Below, one piece after another: positions 42,110 through 46,694 of a stretch of DNA of 46,694 nt (positions are counted from its first letter, which is position 1; each line of letters starts with the position of its first letter). Origin of the DNA: Fibrobacter sp. UWB4 (GTDB lineage Bacteria; Fibrobacterota; Fibrobacteria; Fibrobacterales; Fibrobacteraceae). Location of the stretch: assembly GCF_002210345.1 (NCBI RefSeq), contig NZ_MWQI01000014.1, forward strand, positions 1-46,694, in the 5' to 3' direction. The translations under genes and the position numbers were made by a program. Below the pieces are notes generated by a model. That model had not been told where the DNA came from. It saw only the letters and a program-made list of their open reading frames with translations, and did not search any database.

Positions 42110-42138
42110 TTGCATTTTTAAAAAATAAGTTGTATATT
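42110..42138 (+). promoter_or_regulatory. Promoter of the TIGR02147-FISUMP operon
   Basis: TTGCAT (42110-42115), 17 bases, TATATT (42133-42138). Transcription would start near 42145, giving a leader of about 83 bases. The layout matches 46230-46258 exactly. Confidence 0.75.
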
Positions 42139-42227
42139 TGATTTCAAGAACGAAACGGACAAAAGAGCCGCAATTCGTTTGTTTTTACGGACCCTAAAAA
42201 ATTTAGGGATTGTCGTAAGGAGGAAAA

Positions 42228-43058
42228 ATGAAAGAAATACTAGAATATACGAGCTATCGCCAGTATATTGCGGACTACTATGCCGATAAAAAGGCGAGTT
42301 CTGCGTTTACCTGGCAAACGTTCGCTACCGAAGCTGGCTTTTCTTCACGCGTTTATCTAAAATACGTGAGTGAAGGCCGTTTTAACTTAAGCGATTCGGC
42401 GACCGCTCGCGTGGCAGATGCCATGCGATTGGTGGATTACGAACGCGAATATTTCACCGAAATGGTCAAGTTCGACCATGCAAAAACGGATGATGAAAAG
42501 AAGGCCGCTTTCAATAAAATGCTTGCGATTGCGGATGCCCACAAGGCGAAAATCTTGGAAGGCGATGCGTTCCGCTTTTTCGAAAGCTGGAAAAATCCGG
42601 TCATCCGTGAACTTGCTCCATCGATGCCTGGCGCAAAGCCACTTGCGCTTGCACATGCATGCCGCCCGGAAATTACGGCAGCCGAAGTCAGCGATGTGCT
42701 GAATTTCCTTGTCAAAGGCGGGTTCCTAAAAAAAGATGACGATGGCAATTACGTACAAACGGACAAGTCCTTGACGACGGGACCTATGGGTGTGACGCCG
42801 GTCGCTGTCCGTACGATGCACCGCCAAATGGGCGAACTTGCGCTTGAGGCAATCGAAGGTGTCGCTCAGGACAAGCGAAATTTTTCGGGTGTCACGTTCG
42901 GCATCACGAAAGAAGGCTACGATGAAATCGTGCAAGAAATCGCCGATTGCCGTAAAAAAGTTATTGCCATTGCTCGGAAAAACGCCGCCACGGACGAAGT
43001 CTACCGTCTGAACATGCAGCTTTTTCCGCTGACAAATAAACAGGAATTAAAAAAATAG
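42228..43058 (+). CDS. TIGR02147 family regulator (Fibrobacter-type)
   Basis: 276 residues, with AAGGAGG four bases before the ATG. The start EILEYTSYRQYIADYYADKK and the segment FSSRVYLKYVSEGRFNLSDS (an HTH-like stretch) are the hallmark of TIGR02147, a family described from Fibrobacter with many paralogs. The C-terminal half (about 140-276) has VSDVLNFLVKGGFLKKDDDG, resembling a winged-helix part, then TMHRQMGELALEAIE. It is presumably a DNA-binding regulator of the surface lipoprotein gene 14 bases downstream; direct proof is lacking. A paralog about three-quarters identical in its first 128 residues begins at 46310. Confidence 0.88.
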   Translation: MKEILEYTSYRQYIADYYADKKASSAFTWQTFATEAGFSSRVYLKYVSEGRFNLSDSATARVADAMRLVDYEREYFTEMVKFDHAKTDDEKKAAFNKMLAIADAHKAKILEGDAFRFFESWKNPVIRELAPSMPGAKPLALAHACRPEITAAEVSDVLNFLVKGGFLKKDDDGNYVQTDKSLTTGPMGVTPVAVRTMHRQMGELALEAIEGVAQDKRNFSGVTFGITKEGYDEIVQEIADCRKKVIAIARKNAATDEVYRLNMQLFPLTNKQELKK

Positions 43059-43072
43059 AGTTGGAGGAAACT

Positions 43073-44878
43073 ATGAGTTTCTCGAAATTTAGCGGACAAT
43101 TTGTCTGCACGATGGCGATGCTGCTCGCCTTTGTGTTCGCAGCGTGTTCTGAAAATTTAGCCGGCGGCACCGTCGAAGAAACAGGTGTGTATGCAAATCT
43201 TGAAAATATTACGATTCTCGGGAAGACGCACATGACAAAAACATTGGGCGGAGAAGGTTCCTATGTTGGGCGGATTGTTGTTGCGGGGCTTGAAAAAGGT
43301 TCAGTTGTTTCTCTTTATCAGTTGGATCCTAAATCGTTCGCAGTATCTGATTCTTCGATTACTGTGGTTGTTGATGACGAAGGTGTATTTGCCTTCCAAA
43401 ATGTAACGCTTGAAAGTCCTTATGTTTTGATATCTGTGGTAAGGCCGGGTTCCGTAAGCATGTATCCTTATACCGTTCTTGCGGATGTGCGTGATTCGGA
43501 TGGAGTGAATGTCGATATTTTGACGCATCTTGAAGCCTTGCGGGGGCTTTATCTCGTGCAGTCGGGAACGCCGTTTGTCCAGGCGAAAAAGCAGGCGCGA
43601 GCCGATGTGCTGTCGGCGTTCGGAATGTCCGGAGTTGCCGATGATATTAGGGACACGGATGCTCTGGAATATGCGGCGATGATTTCTGCGCTTACTAATG
43701 TTTTGCCTGCAAGTGCAATAAGTATTTACGCCATTAATATGCCTTCGGAAAATTCCAATATGAATAAGTTGTTTGAAGCGATTGCTGAGCGGGGAACTTT
43801 CTTGAATGTTGATTCTGCGTTGGATGAGGACTTTATTGATATTGTTTTTAGGCAAACTGATGGGCTGAGGGAGTATTTCAGCGTTCCTGCCATAGCGTAT
43901 CAGAAGTTGAGTGATGAATGGGCTCGTGACTATCAAATAAGGTTGCGCGTGGTGGATTTCTATGCCGGAATGCTTGCGACTGCATTTGGTGCTGGACCGT
44001 GTGATCAGGGCCATGAAGGAAATGTCTTTGAGGCTCCGAGAGGGGGCGAGGATGGCGTTTTTGTGCCGGCCTATAATTTGGTCTGTCGTTCTGGGAAATG
44101 GAATTTGGTTCATAAGGAGATTGAGCATTCGATGGGTTCCATGGTGGACGACCGCGATGGACAAGTTTACAAGACGACTACAATTGATATTAATGGTGTG
44201 ACGCAGACATGGATGGCCGAAAACTTGCGCTATGATGGAGCCGAAGGTGCGTCTTGCGGTGATGATGGCTGTAACTATAATTTTCTTGATGCGATGGGCT
44301 TGGATAGTTCCTATTTCATTTTTACTTATGCATATGAATCCTATGAGGCTTGTGTGGATTCTTTCCGAAATGTTGTTCAGGAGCCTTATGGTGGTACTGA
44401 AGTCTATTGTGCGAAGATTATGGCCGATCCGTGGGTCGAGCTTGATACGACCAAAGTGGATGTGAGCGATACTGCAAGGCTTCAAGGTGTGTGTCCAGTT
44501 GGATGGAGGCTCTCGAATCCTCGTGATTGGAAAAATCTGCTGTCGTTTGTTCAGGCTGAATTTGGCACGGATGATAATTCAAGTACACTTTATCTGTATG
44601 ACCTTGCACCGTTTGGCAATCCCACAGGTGTCGGGTTGACTGCGCGTTATTCTATCATGTGGCTAGGGCATACTTCTGATTTTGTGCCGGATCCTTCTTC
44701 GGGGCTTCTTTCGGTGTATGGAACTGATCTTGCAACGGCTCCGGGGTACGCTGATATTTATGACGATTATGGTTATGTTAAGTGGGAGGATTTAGTAAAT
44801 AGTGTCTATATAGGAAATAAGGGGATGAATTTTGCATCTGGAAATTCGCAAAATCTTGTCCGTTGCATCAAGAATTAA
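43073..44878 (+). CDS. FISUMP-domain lipoprotein (TIGR02145)
   Basis: 601 residues from ATG 43073 with GGAGG five bases upstream. A lipoprotein signal ends in LLAFVFAAC (Cys about 25). Residues about 40-150 form a carboxypeptidase-regulatory-like or Ig-like beta domain (GGEGSYVGRIVVAGLEKGSV, then VFAFQNVTLESPYVLISVV), 150-330 are helical, and the C-terminal FISUMP domain starts near 360: VDDRDGQVYKTTTIDINGVT, QTWMAENLRYDG, GVCPVGWRLSNPRDWKNLL and the end QNLVRCIKN. Probably displayed on the outer membrane. Function unknown. It forms an operon with the TIGR02147 regulator and is closed by a terminator. Confidence 0.88.
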   Translation: MSFSKFSGQFVCTMAMLLAFVFAACSENLAGGTVEETGVYANLENITILGKTHMTKTLGGEGSYVGRIVVAGLEKGSVVSLYQLDPKSFAVSDSSITVVVDDEGVFAFQNVTLESPYVLISVVRPGSVSMYPYTVLADVRDSDGVNVDILTHLEALRGLYLVQSGTPFVQAKKQARADVLSAFGMSGVADDIRDTDALEYAAMISALTNVLPASAISIYAINMPSENSNMNKLFEAIAERGTFLNVDSALDEDFIDIVFRQTDGLREYFSVPAIAYQKLSDEWARDYQIRLRVVDFYAGMLATAFGAGPCDQGHEGNVFEAPRGGEDGVFVPAYNLVCRSGKWNLVHKEIEHSMGSMVDDRDGQVYKTTTIDINGVTQTWMAENLRYDGAEGASCGDDGCNYNFLDAMGLDSSYFIFTYAYESYEACVDSFRNVVQEPYGGTEVYCAKIMADPWVELDTTKVDVSDTARLQGVCPVGWRLSNPRDWKNLLSFVQAEFGTDDNSSTLYLYDLAPFGNPTGVGLTARYSIMWLGHTSDFVPDPSSGLLSVYGTDLATAPGYADIYDDYGYVKWEDLVNSVYIGNKGMNFASGNSQNLVRCIKN

Positions 44879-44921
44879 TCGTTCTCGTTGAGCTGGAATG
44901 ATTGGTGAAAAAGGAGGAAAA

Positions 44922-44953
44922 GGGAAGGCGAGCTGCGGCCCGCCTTCTTTTAT
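44922..44953 (+). terminator. Terminator of the TIGR02147-FISUMP operon
   Basis: GAAGGCG pairs with CGCCTTC (44924-44930 with 44941-44947), followed by TTTTAT. Confidence 0.75.
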
Positions 44954-44979
44954 ATTACAATGAAATTTTGATTGACGTT

Positions 44980-45010
44980 GTCATGCCCGACTTGATCGGG
45001 AATCTCCCTT
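44980..45010. repeat. Dispersed palindromic repeat, GTCATGCCCGA type
   Basis: GTCATGCCCGACTTGATCGG then GAATCTCCCTT. Confidence 0.75.
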
Positions 45011-45011
45011 T

Positions 45012-45052
45012 CGTCATCCTGAGGGCGTAAGCCCGAAGGATCCAGTTATTTC
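45012..45052. repeat. Dispersed repeat overlapping the GSCFA stop codon
   Basis: CGTCATCCTGAGGGCGTAAG followed by CCCGAAGGATCCAGTTATTT. The TTA at 45046-45048 is the GSCFA stop (TAA on the minus strand), so the repeat supplies it. Confidence 0.75.
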
Positions 45053-46107
45053 TCATTATTGAGTTTCAGCCCAGCAATTTCTTTCTCGAGTTCTGCGGCT
45101 TGTGCGGCGAGTTTCTGTGCGAATTCTCGTGAAGCGGGCGCCTGCGAATCGACAATACGGTGGTTCGCCATTTTCATGAACTTTTCTACCTTGCGGATAT
45201 CTTCGTGCGTTTTCTCGTTGCAGTACGTTCCCGCCATGCGCTCGAAAATGTATTCTTCCGCCTTTTTTGACAAATGAATCATGTCGTCATTGTAAAAGCG
45301 GTAGTCGCGCAGCTCGTCCATCACAATCTCGTAACTCGGGAAGTAGGTGACGGTTGCTGCAGATTCCGTGGCGCACTCCCTTATGACCTTTTCTATAGCA
45401 AGTTGCAAAGTCGCTTTCGAGAGCGTGTTCTCGTGTGCGCCATCGCTCAAGTGCCGTAACGGCGAAACCGTAAAGACAGTGTGTAGTTCGCGATTCTTGC
45501 CGAGTTCGTCATTGCGAACCGAAGGCGAAGCAATCCGGTCACGTTTTATTTTCTGCAAATCATGCACGATGCTTTTCAGCGCTTCGGCTGCGTGGTCCAC
45601 GGAAATCATCTTGCGGATGAACAAGTTTGGATTTTGCCTATGGCAATTTGAAACGGCGATCCCGCTCTCTTTCAAAAAATACACGAACGCAGTTCCGAGC
45701 GTAATAAATACGACGTCGGCTTTTTGCAAAAACTCTCGCGCCTCGTGAGTGGCCGCATTCAGCTTTTCGATGCATTCCTCGCGAGTCGCCGCCGAAAGTG
45801 AACTGTGCGCATTCCAGCAGTGCCAAGGGCCGCAAATCTCGTTACGGTTCTCCGAAACGCCCAATCGCATGTCCTGGAAAACATCCGCTTCGCCAAATTT
45901 TTTCCCGTTTGCAATCGCCTTGATCTGCATCGCTGCCGAAAGCGGGTTGTAAACTGTTCCGAACGGATTTGCCAAAACATTGAATTTCCGCGCCCTAAAC
46001 TGCGCCGAGATGTTGTCGGCAAAGCACGACCCGAAAAATGCGAGTCTGGATTTGTAGTCAATCTGCCAATCTGCTGCCGGAATATCGATTTTCGTAAAAA
46101 AGTCCAT
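45046..46107 (-). CDS. GSCFA-domain protein carrying an in-frame repeat insertion
   Basis: 353 residues. The name-giving motif is FFGSCFADNISAQ near residue 26, followed by NVLANPFGTVYNPLS, FITLGTAFVYF, TVFTVSPLRHLSDGAHENTL and YFPSYEIVMDELRDYRFYND. GSCFA proteins are SGNH/GDSL-hydrolase-like and probably act on carbohydrate esters; substrates are unknown. Just before TVFTVSPLRH, residues IASPSVRNDELGKNREL are encoded by a CATTGCGA...GAAGCAATC palindromic repeat (45509-45541), an insertion compared with the family pattern. A coiled-coil-like tail ends the protein, whose stop lies in another repeat. TATATT is 6 bases upstream of the ATG. Confidence 0.86.
   Translation of the reverse strand: MDFFTKIDIPAADWQIDYKSRLAFFGSCFADNISAQFRARKFNVLANPFGTVYNPLSAAMQIKAIANGKKFGEADVFQDMRLGVSENRNEICGPWHCWNAHSSLSAATREECIEKLNAATHEAREFLQKADVVFITLGTAFVYFLKESGIAVSNCHRQNPNLFIRKMISVDHAAEALKSIVHDLQKIKRDRIASPSVRNDELGKNRELHTVFTVSPLRHLSDGAHENTLSKATLQLAIEKVIRECATESAATVTYFPSYEIVMDELRDYRFYNDDMIHLSKKAEEYIFERMAGTYCNEKTHEDIRKVEKFMKMANHRIVDSQAPASREFAQKLAAQAAELEKEIAGLKLNNEK
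45509..45541. repeat. Palindromic repeat inserted in frame inside the GSCFA gene
   Basis: TCATTGCGAACCGAAGGCGA with AGCAATCC forms an imperfect palindrome ATTGC...GCAAT. It is of the general CATTGCGA/GAAGCAATC type widespread in bacterial intergenic regions, here translated. Confidence 0.75.
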
Positions 46108-46119
46108 GAAGTAAATATA
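46108..46119 (-). promoter_or_regulatory. -10 box 6 nt before the GSCFA gene start
   Basis: On the minus strand TATATT (46114-46119) then 6 bases then ATG at 46107. The inverted repeat at 46133-46151 lies where the -35 region would be. Confidence 0.45.
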
Positions 46120-46132
46120 GTAGGATAATTCT

Positions 46133-46151
46133 ACAATATTCTTTATATTGT
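46133..46151. promoter_or_regulatory. Conserved inverted repeat upstream of the second TIGR02147 gene
   Basis: ACAATAT/ATATTGT, 7 bp around TCTTT, 78 bases upstream of the -35 box, between divergent GSCFA and TIGR02147 genes. Confidence 0.6.
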
Positions 46152-46229
46152 GAAAATCTTAAATTTTCTAATCATTATTCAAAATCATTAAAATTCTTTT
46201 AAAAATCAATAAAATATATTGTAAAACTA

Positions 46230-46258
46230 TTGATTTTTAAAAATTAAAGAGCTATATT
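46230..46258 (+). promoter_or_regulatory. Promoter of the second TIGR02147 gene
   Basis: TTGATT (46230-46235), 17 bases, TATATT (46253-46258). The AT-rich surroundings align with 42080-42138. Confidence 0.75.
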
Positions 46259-46309
46259 TAAAATATCAAACAATCAGCCTGAGAAAGAGACTGAGTGTAG
46301 GGAGGAAAA

Positions 46310-46694
46310 ATGAAAGATATACTTGAATATAGGGACTACCGCCAGTATATCGCAGACTACTACGCCGATCGAAAGGCGAAGTCGGCGTTTTCTTGGCAGG
46401 AGTTCGCCAAAACGGCGGGGTTTTCGTCGCCGGTTTATTTGAAATACGTGAGTGAAGGCCGCTTCAATTTGAGCGAAGAGGCTGCAACCCGCACAGCGCG
46501 GGCTATGCATCTTGCTGATTTCGAGTGCGAGTTCTTTGTCGAAATGGTCAAATTCGATCATGCGAAAAACGACACCGAAAAGCGAGCCGCATTCAGCAAA
46601 ATGATTTCGATTGCGGATGCGAATAAGGCTAAAATCCTGGAAGGCGAGTCGTTCCGCTTTTTTGAAGACTGGAAAAATCCGGTGCTCCGTGAAC
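46310..46694 (+). CDS. TIGR02147 family regulator, N-terminal part (runs off the window)
   Basis: 128 residues are visible, open to the right edge. GGAGG precedes the ATG. It begins DILEYRDYRQYIADYYADRK and contains FSSPVYLKYVSEGRFNLSEE. It differs from the copy at 42228 at about 33 of the first 128 positions. Its upstream region keeps the same inverted repeat, promoter layout and a hairpin just before the ribosome site (TCAGCCT/AGACTGA, one mismatch). A FISUMP lipoprotein gene would be expected beyond the window. Confidence 0.88.
   Translation, partial: MKDILEYRDYRQYIADYYADRKAKSAFSWQEFAKTAGFSSPVYLKYVSEGRFNLSEEAATRTARAMHLADFECEFFVEMVKFDHAKNDTEKRAAFSKMISIADANKAKILEGESFRFFEDWKNPVLRE

Larger units (their letters stand above)
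41785..42227. other. Intergenic region before the TIGR02147 gene
   Basis: Holds two dispersed repeats (41825-41854, 41895-41939), a hairpin-like CCCGTAC/GTTACGGG stretch near 41966-41985, then an extremely AT-rich promoter region with the inverted repeat and promoter listed separately, and a short hairpin CCCTAAA/TTTAGGG (42192-42208) just before the ribosome site. Confidence 0.65.

Noticed and set aside
1-46694. tRNA, rRNA or tmRNA genes
   Set aside because: I looked for T-loop sequences (GGTTCGAATCC-like) with acceptor stems and conserved rRNA segments and found none.

Overview
The window looks like a chromosomal segment of a Fibrobacter species (F. succinogenes group). The evidence is two copies of the Fibrobacter-typical regulator family TIGR02147, two proteins with the FISUMP domain (TIGR02145, 'Fibrobacter succinogenes major paralogous domain'), a circularly permuted GH16 glucanase of the type known from Fibrobacter with a poly-serine linker, and a core gene set of an anaerobic fermenting rumen-type bacterium (pyruvate formate-lyase and its activase, type IV pilus motor genes). 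All assignments are by eye; no database search was run.

Layout. 1-990: end of an unidentified gene, a terminator, and a deletion-broken ORF6N gene. 1145-4779 (minus): mnmA, cysK and metY, i.e. tRNA thiolation and sulfur assimilation. 5173-14259 is an accessory, defence-like block: WYL regulator, phospholipase D-fold protein, DUF262/DUF1524 (GmrSD-like) protein, tandem AAA+ ATPase, an antitoxin with a decayed GNAT toxin, and an AAA/DUF4143-like ATPase. 14320-16401 (minus): cysteine desulfurase and TcdA. 16601-18951: secreted FISUMP protein overlapping epmA. 19008-21851: TlpA-like thioredoxin, pilT, pilC. 22157-27040: pflA and pflB (minus) separated by a lipoprotein and an MBL-fold hydrolase (plus). 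27411-31918: GH16 lipoprotein, small lipoprotein, alaS. 32284-35145: HTH/zinc-ribbon regulator and metQ-metN-metI. 35251-41784: membrane GGDEF protein, large AT-rich YobI-like NTPase, RhlE-type helicase. 42228-46694: TIGR02147 regulator with a FISUMP lipoprotein, a GSCFA protein, and the start of a second TIGR02147 gene.

How the genes work together. cysK, metY, metQNI, sufS and mnmA form a sulfur/methionine theme. pflB and its activase give anaerobic pyruvate cleavage. pilT and pilC drive the type IV pilus. The 5-14 kb block and the YobI-like gene are candidate mobile-element or phage conflict functions.

The most unusual signals are non-coding. (1) Period-7 repeats begin exactly at or just after stop codons and carry TAG in shifting frames. 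(2) Several genes have a TATATT/TATCTT -10 box 6-8 nt before the start codon, implying leaderless mRNAs. (3) Both TIGR02147 genes share a TTGxxT-N17-TATATT promoter with an upstream inverted repeat that shows a compensatory base change at the same spacing. (4) A dispersed palindromic repeat family occurs at many gene ends, and a related repeat is inserted in frame inside the GSCFA gene.
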